Shown: positions 1 to 11,829, numbered from the stretch's first letter. The stretch: 64,000 bases of DNA from Arthonia radiata (GCA_002989075.1 PSQN01000016.1:1283346-1347345); one strand, 5' to 3'. The notes: generated by a model not told the origin, from the letters alone. A program made the numbers and translations.

Positions 1-244
1 ACTATTAATACTTATATTTATATTATAAAAGCTATCTACTAAAGTAAAGGGTAAGATAAAGATAAAGCCAAAGCTAGTCCGTCTTTTATTTAAAATAATT
101 AACCTTATTAAGTAGATTAATATTATTTTTACTATACTATTATTATTATTAGTAGTACTAGAAGAAACTATTAAGAAGCTTAGTTACTATTAGAAGTATA
201 CTTTTTAAGTATATTTAAACTTTAATAAGTTTAGCTTTTACTTC
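1..244. other. AT-rich flank left of Gypsy element 1
   Basis: AT-rich, RIP-like sequence with stops in all frames and no recognisable gene. It ends at the TAACT target duplication (245-249) of the element that follows. It is probably older repeat DNA into which element 1 inserted, but no family can be named from what is visible. Confidence 0.5.
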
Positions 245-249
245 TAACT

Positions 250-445
250 TATAATCTGGGTATAGAGCAGGAAGCAGTTAGGTAGCAAAAAGGGCTCAAA
301 TAGGCCCTACTAGTGTTTAAGCTAATTATTAAGGAGACTAGAAAGAGATACGTTTACTAGAGAAAAGATATTCTCCTAGGATCGTAGCCTTTCTAAATAG
401 ACAATATTCTGTCTTAATTTGCTATCGAGACGTTTATACATTATA
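250..445 (-). repeat. Element 1 left LTR (3' LTR)
   Basis: 196 bp, begins TATAAT (from TGTAAT by mutation) and ends ATTATA. It aligns end to end with 8579-8774, with differences that are transitions. It is preceded by TAACT and followed by the pyrimidine run that is the minus-strand polypurine tract. Confidence 0.92.
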
Positions 446-487
446 ACTACCTTCCCCCTTAAGAAGAATCGCTCTCGATTCGAATAC

Positions 488-993
488 TGTTGGAAATTAA
501 CCAACTAGCTGGTTAGCCAGAACCCTCAGTGGCCCGGAGTATTGGACAGGTCCTACCAGCTGTCCCGGCCTAGAATAGAACAAGCCTTTTACCTAAAGGA
601 TCGGGCCTAGTAGCCCGGGCCTAGGACAAAAAGGAGCATTGCACGACCCGTCTTAGACAGCTGGCCCGTAGTCTAAGACAACACGGGATAGACTGAGACT
701 AACAGTTTTAGATAGACGGAATTACCGTCTTGTGCGGTAAGTTACGGGTTATCTGGCCCCTATCAAAAGAACAGATATCTAGTAAGTCCTGCACGGGCCG
801 CTAGACTTAGATATATAAGCTAGGATCCCTCTAGAGGATTCTAGCTAACAAGACAGACAACACAACAACAGCTTCTCTTTGTTACTGAGTATTGTACCTG
901 TAACAAGCCTAAGTATTGCACTAGTCCCAAGCTAGTCTCGTCTTCCTACTCTTTGTAGTAGTATCCTTCTTCTTCCCTGCACCCTTTTTAACA
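488..993. mobile_element. Solo LTR nested in element 1
   Basis: 506-bp segment starting TGTTGG and ending TTAACA, so TG...CA with the short inverted terminus TGTT/AACA. It is flanked by identical 5-bp duplications AATAC at 483-487 and 994-998. Its base composition is clearly richer in G+C than the surrounding RIP-affected DNA and it keeps many CA/TG dinucleotides. No second copy and no internal coding region were found in the window, so it is best read as a solo LTR left by LTR-LTR recombination of a separate, younger element. Its parent family (Copia-like by its ends) is inferred only. Confidence 0.85.
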
Positions 994-1073
994 AATACAA
1001 TTTACTATCTCTATTGTACCTTTTATTTATTGTTTTACGTAGAGCAACAACCTTATTAAAAATTTATTAACTT

Positions 1074-2250
1074 ATGTCTACGTTTAGTTAGAAAAAGAGT
1101 AATGTTACTTACTGTCATTCTATACGTCGTTTAGTGCTAGTTTTCTGCAGTACCGAGTTATAGTACTAAGCTTTACTTTTAATTTAAAGCTCCCGAGCCT
1201 AAGTTATAAGCTCGGTAGTAAGATTATATATTATTTTTATCTAATTTTACGTTCTTTTATATGCTCTTATACACACTTTTACCAATTAATTGCCTCTATA
1301 AGTAGTAGTAACCTACGTAAATAGACTTTTTTACTCTTATATTAGTATCTATAGGTAGAAGCTTTGTTATTAGTACCTAACGATAGGTATAAAACAAGGC
1401 TCTTGCTCTTTTAAACTTTCTCTTTCTTTCTTTAACATTATTATACTCTTCTACTTAGCTTATAAGCTTCTCTTCTTTAATAAGCCTTTACTTCTCTTCT
1501 TAAATAATAAGTTTGTAGCTAATTTAGTGTTAAATTGCCTCTAATTCGCCTTTATAATCTCTACTATATTAGATTTTAACTTTATTAACAAACCTACTGC
1601 TAGAGCGAGCTCTCTTAAAGCGTTAACTTGCTACTTAACTCGTAGTATTAAGGACTTTAAAGCTATTGTTAATTTTAAAGCTCTTTTTTATAACGTTTAT
1701 AAGAAGAAAGCTTCTAAGATTACTTTACTAATTTCTAAATTATTTACGGCTTCTTTTAGTCTATACTCTCTTAAACTAAGTAGCGTGTTTCTAACTCTTA
1801 CAACTCTTTATAAGTTTACTATCTCTTATTACTTTATTTTAGTCTAAATATTAGTATTTTAGCTTATTAAAAGCGTTACGTCCGTAAAAACGACTCTAAC
1901 GATAATAAGATTGTCTATTCTCTTTATTACCGCGGTACTGCTTATAAGCCTAAGTCGTCTATAAAGTTTTGCCGGTTTATCTCCTCGAATCCTACTTTTT
2001 ATGCTATATCTACGTTAATTTAGCCTTAGCTAAAGGCTTATATCTTAGTATACTACTATTGTATAAAGACCTTATTTAGCGATATAGCTGTACGTAGTAG
2101 TTCTTCTACGAACTTTGATTTTAAGTATTATAAGAACTAGACCTGTAAGTAGCTTAAAAGATAGTATACTAAGTATACTCGCTGTACTAGTATTAGAAGG
2201 TTAAAAGATAAGTATAAGATAGTAAGTCTAATACTTCTCTATTTTAAGTA
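1074..2250 (+). pseudogene. Degenerate plus-strand reading frame, antisense to pol of element 1
   Basis: From the ATG at 1074 to about 1848 a single plus-strand frame is interrupted only by TAG/TAA codons. From about 1890 a second frame continues to about 2250 and contains a Tyr/Cys-rich stretch. It lies between the chromodomain end of pol and the 3' LTR and runs opposite to pol. RIP depletes TGA in any frame, so the absence of TGA is weak evidence by itself. No protein family is recognised. It could be an accessory antisense gene of the element, an older nested insertion, or noncoding sequence. Confidence 0.3.
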
Positions 2251-2999
2251 CTAATTAATCCTATATTAACGTATACTAGGTTTCTACTCGATAAAAATAT
2301 ATCTATAACCTTTTTATATGTACTAACTTCTTTTTAACTTTTAGCAAAGACGTCTAAAATAATAAAGAGTCTTTCTGTAACAACTATCTTACTCTACTTT
2401 GCGTTTTTTATATTTAGCTATAGACTTAGTAGCGCGGTCTAAATACTAAGTCGGTTAAGTAGACCAATACTAACGATTTTAAGTATATTAAGGTGCTACG
2501 TTAGAGCTTTAATTCTAATATAAGATTGTACGGTCCTTAGCTGCCTACAAATAAAACCTCTTATAAGCTAGCTTTAGTAAGTTTAGTTAATTAGATTTGA
2601 AACCGTGTCGACGGTAGTTGCGGCTGAGTTAAGCAGTATTATACTGTCGATCTGTACTAACTTCGACGCTAGTTTAAGTAGTCTTCTCGTAGTTTTCTAT
2701 CTTTTATTCGGCTAGGGTTTTAGTTTGTATAAGTAGTTTTCCTTAGTCTATTAGAATAGTTCTATATTTTCTCTCTGTATAAGTCTTATTTTAGCTTTCT
2801 TATAGCTTAAGCTTTATAATTATATATAAATAGTCTTAAAGTTTAATACTATACTAATTCTATGTTCTAAACTATACTTAAGGTAATCTACCTTCTTTTC
2901 GGCGTTATATCGTAGACTAATTACGTAAGCTTATAGCTTTTTCTTATTTACCTTGTTTAGTTTATTTTAGACGCTTGTCTTTTAGCTTAGCGTCTTTAT

Positions 3000-4250
3000 A
3001 CTTCTTAAATTTCTTAAGAACGTTAGAGTCTTTAAGATATACCCGCGGCTCTATTATATTATTTGCCTCTAACTATCTCTACTACTTAGTCCAATACTAG
3101 TCTTTATTTTTAATTTTAAAGCAAATCGCCTTAATAAGCTATTCTTTACTACTATCGACTTCGACCGGACTAGGCGGTTTTGTACCGAACCGACGGCGAT
3201 ATAGCTCTAGTAAGGATATATAGAGGATAGAGTAGATGCGGTAGAAGTCTAGTAGTACTAGCTAGTAAGCTTATTTATCTACTTTCTTAAGGATTCTAAA
3301 TAGTCTTAAGCTTCGATTATTAAGCTTCTTTATTAGTCTCTTTATCTTAAGATTCTTTAACAATAGTAGTACTAAGTTACCTACTGCATAGTATTTTAAT
3401 ATATACTTAGTGTTATACTATTTTATTTACAAATACTAAGCTTTTTCTAGCTGCTACTTTATTTCTTGTTAGCGGAGAAGACGTTCTTTTATATACTTAA
3501 CTGCTATAGAATGTTCTAATTTAAGCTACCTTCTCTCTTAACGGGAGGTATTCTCGCCGATAAAAAGGTTGTTTAGCTTATATACGGTATAGTACCGATT
3601 TAGCGGCGGCGCGCTGTTTAATACGTTTATAACGCGACCGAACGTATATTTAATCGGCAAAATTTTTGTTAATAAATAAACTTTTAAATTGTACGCAAAA
3701 GTAGCTTCTTTTAGATACTTATACTAATTATCTTAATTCTAAGAGATATAGATACGTAGATAGTTTTTAAGCTTTTAGTTCTAGCGCTCGGTTTAGCTAT
3801 CAGTTTAAGGGTAAAATGCTGTACTTAACCTTTGTTTTACGGCTAAATGCTGACAGAAGGTACTTTAATATAAGCTAGTAAATATAAATTCTCTATTAAA
3901 CAAGAGGCTCTTCAAGAATTCTAACGTTTTTGCTTAGTGTTTATAAAGCACTTTTATTAGCTTTATAGTATTTATAGTTTTACTAACTAAAATATAGGTT
4001 ATAAACTTAGAGAAGCGGTTTACGACTATAAAGATTAAATTAACAATGTCTCTGTTCTTTAAAAGAACTATCGATAGTTTAATAATAAAGTCTAAGAATA
4101 GGTCCTTAAAGAAGCTAATCGGAACCAATATCGCTACTATTTCGCTATATAGCTTATACCTCTTTATAGCTATTCGTTAGTATATATTATATTTAGTAAT
4201 AAAGTTTTTAATATACGTTGCTATCTTTTTTTACGTATATTTATATTTTA
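3000..4250 (-). pseudogene. Element 1 integrase and chromodomain remnant
   Basis: The minus-strand frame at 3934-4128 reads like the Gypsy integrase catalytic core (…IVVNRFSKF…, where active elements have a D-R-x-S/T-K pattern). Downstream on that strand, about 3420-3200, are the typical integrase C-terminal features: VGNLVLLLLKNLKIKR, then a SLLELYRRR-like stretch and a PPSPVEVD-like linker. A decayed chromodomain with a xxPRVYLKDS end follows near 3000-3060. Many stops are present. The catalytic Asp appears as Asn in the visible core, as expected for G-to-A mutation. Non-functional. Confidence 0.8.
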
Positions 4251-5599
4251 GAATTTTAAGAATCTTTTTGACCTTAAAGTAGCTAATAAGCTTATTATTA
4301 TAATTTCTGCTTATACTTTTAAGCTTTAACGTAAAGTATTCTAGTATCTAAATTTTACTATTTTAGCGTAATAACTTATAGCTGTCGACTAACTATTTTA
4401 CGTACTTTAGAGACTTAGAGTTTAAGTTAGACTCTATTAGAGCATTTAAGTTAATTTGACTTATACGGCGCTTTCTTATATCGGCTTAACGGCGATCTAT
4501 TGCCGTTTTATTACTCTACTAACCTTTAGTTTTAGCTAATAATTTTAATTCTAATACTTTCTACTTTATAAAGGCGTTCCTCTACTAAGCTTTAAGAATT
4601 AAAGTTATAAGACCCCGAGAAGTATTATTATAAGCTATTTTAAGAGCGGTAGCTGCAACTACCTTAACTTATAATACGAGAGCTACTAGAAAAGGCTCTA
4701 TATTAGTAAAGAAAGACGAACGCGTTTCTTGCTTCTAAGCGTTCTATATAAGGTCTGTATTTAACTCTAATTTACCTTCAATTTAGACTATAGTTGCGTT
4801 TAAAATTTTAAGTCGGTAGCTAAACTGCTAATAGTATTTAAACTAATCTTTAAGTAATATAATTAAGACAGTAATTATACCTTCTTTTAGATTAAAGGGC
4901 TCTTTTCTAGTACTAGGCAAAGTAGCACCTTTTCTAAGCTTTTACTATAAGCTTAGTAACATTTTGTTGGCGTTATCTTTCTTTACTCTACGTAAATTCT
5001 TATAATTTAGACGGCGCGATAGTACGTCTACTAGGTTCTTGCTATCTATACGGTATAGTATTTTAAAGTTAAATACTAACAGGTCTTTTGTCTAGCGCGT
5101 CTATTAGCAAGACAATACTTTTATTATTATAAAACATTATAGATTATTATAGTCTGTTACAATCTTTATTAAGTACTGTATATTAATAAGATAATAGCGC
5201 TAGTACTTAAAGCTAGTCTATATTGCTATAAGCTCTTTATTATAGATATTATATTTTAGCTTAGCGTCTATAAATTTCTTTAAAAAGAATACTACCGAAT
5301 ATAAATATATATTCGCCTTATTATTGGTACTAGTTTAAACGGTGTCCGCTATATTTAGTATAGATAAGTCTAAGTTAATATTTAACGGCAATAGTAATTA
5401 GCTATCTTCTCTTAGCTAAAGTAAGATGTCTACTATTATAAAGTCTAATACGTTAGTTATTAAAACGATTGATAGTACTAGGTTAAAGTACGTTAGTACT
5501 AGTATATTTATAAAGACTTGCTTTAGCGCTTTAAAAGCTTTTTATTAAGCTTTGCTCTAAATAAACTTAATGTCTTTTGTTAGTACGTTTATTAGTACT

Positions 5600-6500
5600 A
5601 TAATACAGCTAAATTTATAGATAAATCGCTAATAGAAGTTTACGAATCTTAGAAAGAATAAAATCTACTTTACGATAATAGAAACTAGCCATTCGGCTAT
5701 AGTTTGTACCCTTTTTAGGTCTATTTTAATATTATTAACTTCTATAATAAACTCTAGAAAAGAAACCTTAATAATATAAAAATTAATACTTAAACAGCTT
5801 TACAAATAAACTCTATTTATGAAGTCTTTGTACAACTTCTTTAATATAGTCTTTATAGCTTTTCTTGTCTTTAGAAAAAATTAAGATATTGTTTATATAA
5901 ACAATATATACGGTATCAATAAGATTACCTATAGCTTTATAGATATATATCTAAAACGTAGTAGAGGCGTTTACTAGTCTAAAAGGTATTACTAGGTATT
6001 TATAGTACCCGTATTAGGTACAAAACGTTGTCTTTTACTTATTCTCTTTATAAATATAGATACAGTAATAGATATCGCAAAGATTAAGCTTTATAAACAT
6101 CTTTGAGCCTTATAAACAATTAAGAATCTTAAAGACTAGCGGCAATGTATAGCGATTTTTTATAGTTATATTATTTAAACTGCGGTAGTTAATATATAGT
6201 CTTAACAATTTATCTATCTTAAGTATAAATAGAACTAGAACACCCGCCAAACTAGTAATGAGTTATATTTATTCTTTCTTAATTATAGCATTTAAATACT
6301 TTTAAAGCGTCTTTAGCTTATTCTACGATATAAGGTAGATTAGCTTATATAGATGTTCTATACTATTCTTAAGCTTAATCTTATAAGTATACTTATTAAG
6401 CGGCATAAGCTTACTCAATAGTTCTTTAGAAAAGATATCTTTATATTTAGCGTACTGAGAAGGAAGCTTATTTCGCTTCTCTACTTTCTTAGACTTACTA
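5600..6500 (-). pseudogene. Element 1 reverse transcriptase remnant
   Basis: The minus strand at about 6400-6450 reads YKDIFSKELLSKLMP, the usual start of a Ty3/Gypsy reverse transcriptase. At 5874-5911 the catalytic YxDD box reads VYINNILIFS: both aspartates that bind the catalytic metal are Asn. Asp-to-Asn in both positions is explained by G-to-A changes. Together with the stops this makes the enzyme certainly inactive. Confidence 0.85.
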
Positions 6501-8578
6501 TCTAGAGTCTAGTTTAGCGGCAAACTAACGTTTAATAGAACCGCTATTTAATACTTATAACGTTTATCTACTTTTATTTATAGAATTGTAGAGTAGTACT
6601 ATTCGCCTCTTTATAAATATATTAAAATTACGTCTTTATTAATAATCTTAATAAATTTAGCTTCTACTATCTATTCTTTAGACATAGAAAGGTTTCTCTA
6701 AGCAATTATTCTTATTATTTAGCTAATTTAGAGCTTAACTTACTTAAGCTATAGATATTCTAAGACGAGGCTGTATTCTATAAAGTTAACCGAATATAGA
6801 TAGAGTTAGTAATACTGTTCCTCTCTATATACGTCTCTTACAGTTATATTTACGTTATACGCGCTCTAAAGCTACAGCTTATTTTTATTAAGGAACTTAG
6901 TATACAGAAGCTTTATTTTATATAATTTTTGCTATTCTCTTTTAAGCACAATACGATAATTAATAAGATTAATTTTTGTACTAAAATCTACTAGCGCGAG
7001 AACCTCTTATAGCGACCTACTTAGCTATACCAAGACTTTAATTTGTTCTTACCGTTAATTAATAGTCTCAAGCTTTAAAGACGCAAAACTTACTCTTAAG
7101 GCCTATCGTTTCTTTGTCTAACTAATATTAAATTAATACTAATTTGAGACGTAGTATATTTAGTAATATAATACCCTTTCTAATTATATATAAAGTAGAT
7201 AATATTTATCTTACTATATATCGACCCTAATTGCCTTTATACAGCAGAGCTATTGTCTTTTTGTTGGACCAGTAAGTTGCCTTATTCTCGGTATAAACCG
7301 TCTCGTCCGCGGCCCGACCTCTGTAGAGATACTCTAGCGTTATAACTACTATAATTTATATCCGATCTGCTATCGAAGCAATCTTAGTTTATATTAATAT
7401 TGCGGGCGTTTTATAATATACTATAATTAATATTTATATATTAACAAACTTTCTTTAGAAGCTTGTTTATATCTTTAAGCAGGTTCTTTAAGAGACTTTA
7501 TTTAATTAGCTTCGCCTTAATTTATAAAGATAAGCGCGTATAGTAAAATACGGCCTAATTTAAGTCCGGTATCTTGCTACTTAGCAACTTAGTTTCTTTG
7601 TTCTATAGAAAGCTTAGAAAGTTCTTAAGCTTCTATATTAAACTCTATATTAACGTAAAGAACTTTTCTACGTTAGCTATAGTAGCTATAACTAAGTTAA
7701 CAATATATTTTATTATTTATTCTTTAAAGTACGCTTATATATAAAGTAACGTCGTCTCTTTATTCTTTTCGACGTAAGTTTACTATCTATCTACTAAGTC
7801 TCTAAAAAGTCTTTAAACGTACTAAGTAATAATACAAACTTTATTGAAGTCTAATACGTTAGCTATTTAAAATCTTTTTTTAATAGTTTAAGTTTATTAA
7901 GTGTCTATAAAGTTTATAGCTCTCTTAAGCTTAGACGCTTTTTTCTTAAGAAGCTTGTTAATTTAGCTTTAAAGGCTTAAATCGCTCTATAGCCGCTTAC
8001 TACTAGTCTCTAAATTATAGACAGACTAAAGCTTAACTTTAAGTATTCGCTTTTCGAGCTTAAGCTTCTTAATAGTGTGTTGCTGCTACTATACTAGCAG
8101 TTCTTGTCTTAGCTTTTATATCTTAACGCTTAAGAAGGCGCTAAAGAGGAATTCTTTGCGGTTAGAGCCTTAGTAAGCCCCTTTATCGTTATTATTGTTT
8201 TAATTTAGACTATCGTTCTTCTTAGTTTGCGATCTACTCGGCATCTGTTTGCCGGCTTATAAGCTCTCTTACTTATTGTTGTCGTTAAATCTTATATAAG
8301 GGTCTTAATCTTCTTCGACATTAACTATATTTTACTACGCTCTGTATTCTACTTGTGCAGCGAATATAAAGCAACTACCGTTGTATACTTAGTTTCTTAC
8401 TTATTTTCTTTAAATATAGTACTTGCTAGCACCGGCCATCAATTAATTTTAATATTATTTATTTTAACGTATATATAGAGTCTCGGCTATACTCAATTAT
8501 ACTAAATTAACCTTTAGGTAACGTCGATAAGGTATCTAACTGCCGGCCGCCCCCCTCGTAGATTTAAAATAATTAGGA

Positions 8579-8774
8579 TGTAATCTAGATATAGGGTAGA
8601 GAGCAGTTAGGTAACAAAAAGGGCCTAAATAGGCTCTACTAGTATTTAAGCTAATTATTAAGGAGACTAGAAAGGAATGCGTCTACTAGAGAAAAGATAT
8701 TCTCCTAGAATCGCAGCCTTCCTAAATAGACAATATTCCGTCTTAATTCGCTATTAGAACGTCTATACATTATA
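8579..8774 (-). repeat. Element 1 right LTR (5' LTR)
   Basis: 196 bp starting TGTAATC and ending ATTATA, directly followed by the target duplication TAACT (8775-8779). It keeps the original TG start that the left copy has lost. The internal GC-rich stretch just left of it (8540-8560) marks the start of the element body; no tRNA primer-binding match was recognised. Confidence 0.92.
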
Positions 8775-8779
8775 TAACT

Positions 8780-9101
8780 AGATAATATTTAGATTACTAG
8801 TAATTATTTACTAATAATCTAATAGTATCTATATATATAGAGGTATAATATTAAAGCTAGTAAGATATCGCTTAATAAGCTATTTAGTAAGCTAAATTTA
8901 AACTATTAGAAGCTTTATAGAGATTCTCTATATTTAGTACTCTATAGTTAGCTAAAAAGTATATATTTAAGCTACTAACGCTAATAATAATAACGCTAGT
9001 AGAATATTAACCTTCTTCTAGATACTAGTTTATTTAATAGATGCTACTATCTTCTCTTCTATCGTTTATATATCTATTATATTTTAAATATATATTCCTA
9101 C
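8780..9101. other. AT-rich spacer between the two retrotransposons
   Basis: About 320 bp of very AT-rich DNA without a usable reading frame. With element 2 removed it joins directly to 16209 onward, so it is part of the older sequence that element 2 interrupted. Confidence 0.6.
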
Positions 9102-9106
9102 TATTA

Positions 9107-9556
9107 TATAACGCCGGTCGCTGGAAGAATCGAACTAAGGCTTACTTGCCTTGTATGCTTGTCGACCTTAATGGTAGGTATCTTGTATACTAGAGACTAA
9201 AAGGTAGGAGAGGCGAGATAAATTATAGAGGGTAAGAGGGGCTTAACTAAAGTAGATAGAAGGTAAAGTACGTTACCTAAATATAGTTAAGGAACTTATA
9301 TTTAAATATTAAGTTAATAAACTAAAGTCTATTCTAAGGTCGGCTATTAGTTTAGCTATATAGTCTAAGGTACATAGGAATGTTCCTCTATGTCCGACGG
9401 TCCCGACACTTTCTTTATCGCGTAATTGGGATCCTATTGCGATATAGCGACGTTGCTAACGTCGCTATATTAGAGTCGTCGGGTATACTGTATAATACTT
9501 TAATGAGGCGGGCTGCGCTTAGTCCTGTACTAGTCTAATATAGTAAGATCGTAATA
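9107..9556 (-). repeat. Element 2 left LTR (3' LTR)
   Basis: 450 bp, starts TATAACGCCGG (TG start lost) and ends GTAATA. It matches 15754-16203 over its whole length. It includes an imperfect hairpin (about 9440-9472) that is perfect in the other copy. A purine-rich minus-strand tract (AAAGAGGAGACC, plus coordinates about 9557-9572) abuts it and identifies it as the 3' LTR. Confidence 0.93.
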
Positions 9557-9651
9557 TAAGGTCTCCTCTTTAAGGCTAGTTGTCCTCGACGGCCCTAGAG
9601 ACATTAAAACCTCGTTGTTCCTCTGTAGTAGATCTAGTTCTATAAGTTGTT

Positions 9652-10314
9652 ATGCTTAAAGTTAAGAAAGTCTCTAACGCTAATAAAGCGCTTAAGATCA
9701 ATACTATCCTTACTAAAGTCTATAGTCGAGAGATACCTCTATGTTCCTATTGCTCTTACTTAGGTAAGAAGTATATTCTAAAGTCTGGGAAGGCATTGTG
9801 TTTTATGTATACTCGCGACAAGAAGTTGTGTAACGTTCGTCTGTCGTTAGAGGATGGTTAGTTCTTATCTTACGTTTGTTGTTCGTATTAATTTAACTTG
9901 TTTTTAGCTCAGAGTATTCGTTCTTAGTACTTACGGGTGTCGGATGCCCTCTAGGGGCAACGCAAGCGTCTAGCGGAAGAGAAGGAAGTCGTTTGTGCGG
10001 CGAAAAGGTAGCGCGAAGCTGTCAAAGCGGTGGTAGTAGATTCAGAGAAGGAGCTCGAAAGGTTGCGTATCTAGGCGTAGAACAAAATAAATTAGAATAA
10101 CACATTGTTTAAAGAAGAATAGCTAGCGGCTATGTCCGGTAGTAATATCGTAGAGGTGCTGAGTAGCCTGAGTATAGATTTTCGTAACGATCCGTTTCCG
10201 GAGTTAGGTAGTAGGCTACTAACGTGGTGGGCTGGTTCGTTTATAAACGACCTAAGTGCCGATAAGGCACATTAGGTGGTAAATTAGGGTGTTGGTACTA
10301 TTACGACCGATTAA
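9652..10314 (+). pseudogene. Antisense accessory ORF of element 2 (Cys-rich plus coiled-coil protein), RIP-interrupted
   Basis: Plus-strand frame of 220 codons plus stop, opposite to pol and tail-to-tail with it (stop TAA at 10312-10314; pol stop near 10325 on the other strand). The first 69 codons are open. After that, every in-frame interruption is TAG or TAA, which C-to-T mutation makes from CAG/CAA. Residues 31-60 show C-x2-C-x6-Y-x8-C-x2-Y-x6-C, i.e. a six-Cys pattern with two Cys changed to Tyr by G-to-A. A charged, Arg/Lys/Glu-rich stretch typical of a coiled coil follows (EKELERLR). Function unknown; the Cys pattern suggests metal binding. It could be a captured host gene or a genuine second gene of this retrotransposon family. 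Confidence 0.65.
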
Positions 10315-10325
10315 TATTCTAGTCT

Positions 10326-11700
10326 CAATACTATCGAATAGTGTCTTTATAGTTAGTCAGGTTTCGTTCTAATTTCTATTGATTTTCGTGCTCGAAATAT
10401 CCTTTCTACTTTATAAGATACTGTCGTTTGCCTCGATGTTGTCTATAAGCTCGGATTGTTTCAACCTTATACTCGGGTTCTTAATTATTAGAAAGGATTT
10501 CTGGGTTAGGTCGTTCCGCTTCTCGAAAGTAGGCTAGTTTTAATAGCGCTACGTAGAATATAGGATATATTCTTATTGTCTTCGGGAGTTTGAGTTTAAA
10601 TGTTACGGATCCCAATTGCTGTAGAATTTTAAACGGTTCTATCTTAGTGTAGTCGAGTTTCTTGCTTAGTCTAATAGTTTTTAAGTTTCTTATAAGCAAG
10701 TAAGCTCTTCTCCTCTCTTTTATGCTTGTGTTCGGGGTCGTTCTTAACTTGTTATATTATTTCCTTGTTCGTTTGTTAATAAACTCGCTGTCAGCCTTTA
10801 ACTGCTGGTGTAGGGTCTTTATATTCGTTGCTATTCGTGTAGCAGTATCGTTTTCTGTAGTGTTTTATAGTTGTCTGCTCTAAAGAGGGTAATAGCCGTA
10901 TAAGACATAGAACGGTGTCGTTTTAGTTGTATCGTTTTTTGTATCGTTGTACGCTGCTTGCGCTACTAGTAGTAATTGTACCTAGTCGTTCTGCTAGTAG
11001 TTAATGTATGCCCGGAGATACTATTCTAGCGTTTAATTTGTCCGCTCTATCTGTCCGTCTGTTTGTAAATAGAACGACGTTAACATCTTTTATTTTGTCC
11101 CTAGCTGTTGTATTAGAGATGTTCAAAATCGTAAGACGAATTTCCGGTCTCTGTCCGAGACAATTCTTTGTGGTTGACTATAGTTTGCTAGGATAATCCG
11201 AAGGAAGGTATATACTAACTGTTCTGAGTTGCTAGCTTCCTTGTAAGGCACGAAGTACGCGTACTTTGTTAGTTTGTCGTATATAACTAGGATAGCGTTG
11301 TAAGCTACTCCTGTGAGTAGATCCTTGAAGGTTAGTAACTTAGTAATAAAGTTTAGTAAGACTGTATACTATAGTCTCTCGGGCGTCTCTAGTAGTTGTA
11401 GTTTACCGTATAGTGAATGCCTCGGGTGCTTAGTTCTTGCGCATACGTCGTATTCTCGGATATAATTTTCGACGTAATGTCGAATTTTTGGGATATAGTA
11501 GGTTCGTATAATCTTTTTAATAGTGTTGTCGATGCTCTTGTGTCCCTTTATTGGGTTATCGTAGAAGTTACTAATAATGTGTCGGATTAGATTCCTTGGA
11601 ACGTAGATCTTGCCTTAAAATTTGTAATAGCCCTTGCTATTTTTAGTTAGTCCTAGGTGTCGCTTCTCGTTTTCCTAGTAGGTTTTAGAATCGTTCAGGA
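10326..11700 (-). pseudogene. Element 2 integrase and chromodomain
   Basis: Minus-strand integrase with the N-terminal zinc-binding region ending in a C-x2-C (YDVCARTKH), the core with DRDRKF and TDGQTERTN motifs, and the C-terminal portion at 10481-10699 ending PIFYVALLK. The chromodomain (PEYKVETIR … QYLIK*KGY) follows, where the Trp codon of the KWKGY box is TAG. Chromodomains direct integration to particular chromatin in this class. Frames are interrupted by RIP stops, so it is inactive. Confidence 0.85.
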
Positions 11701-11829
11701 TGTCTAGGATTCGGCTATCCGGTTTAATAACAAACTCTGTTGTTATAGCCAATTAATTGTATTTAATCTCGTTATTGTGTTCTTAGAATATTGTATGCTC
11801 GACGTGTTCCTTATTATTGAGATAATTAG

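Larger units (their letters stand above)
250..8774 (-). mobile_element. RIP-degraded Ty3/Gypsy chromovirus (element 1)
   Basis: Complete LTR retrotransposon, read on the minus strand. Two 196-bp LTRs (250-445 and 8579-8774) are flanked by identical 5-bp target duplications TAACT (245-249, 8775-8779). A purine tract on the minus strand (plus-strand pyrimidines at 446-463) abuts the left LTR, marking it as the 3' LTR. The minus strand then shows, in coding order, a gag-like region (about 7300-8320), reverse transcriptase (about 5600-6500), integrase core (3934-4128), integrase C-terminus and a chromodomain-like tail (about 3000-3420). All frames are broken by TAA/TAG, and the two LTRs differ by transitions throughout. 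This is what RIP does. The 8.5-kb length is large for Gypsy because extra DNA, including a nested solo LTR, lies between pol and the 3' LTR. Confidence 0.93.

Noticed and set aside
3934-4128. 64-codon minus-strand frame as a separate gene
   Set aside because: It is an accidentally open piece of the element 1 integrase, not an independent gene.
11008-11196. Plus-strand open frame of 62 codons in element 2
   Set aside because: It is the antisense shadow of the integrase core; the minus strand shows the DRDRKF/TDGQTERTN motifs there.
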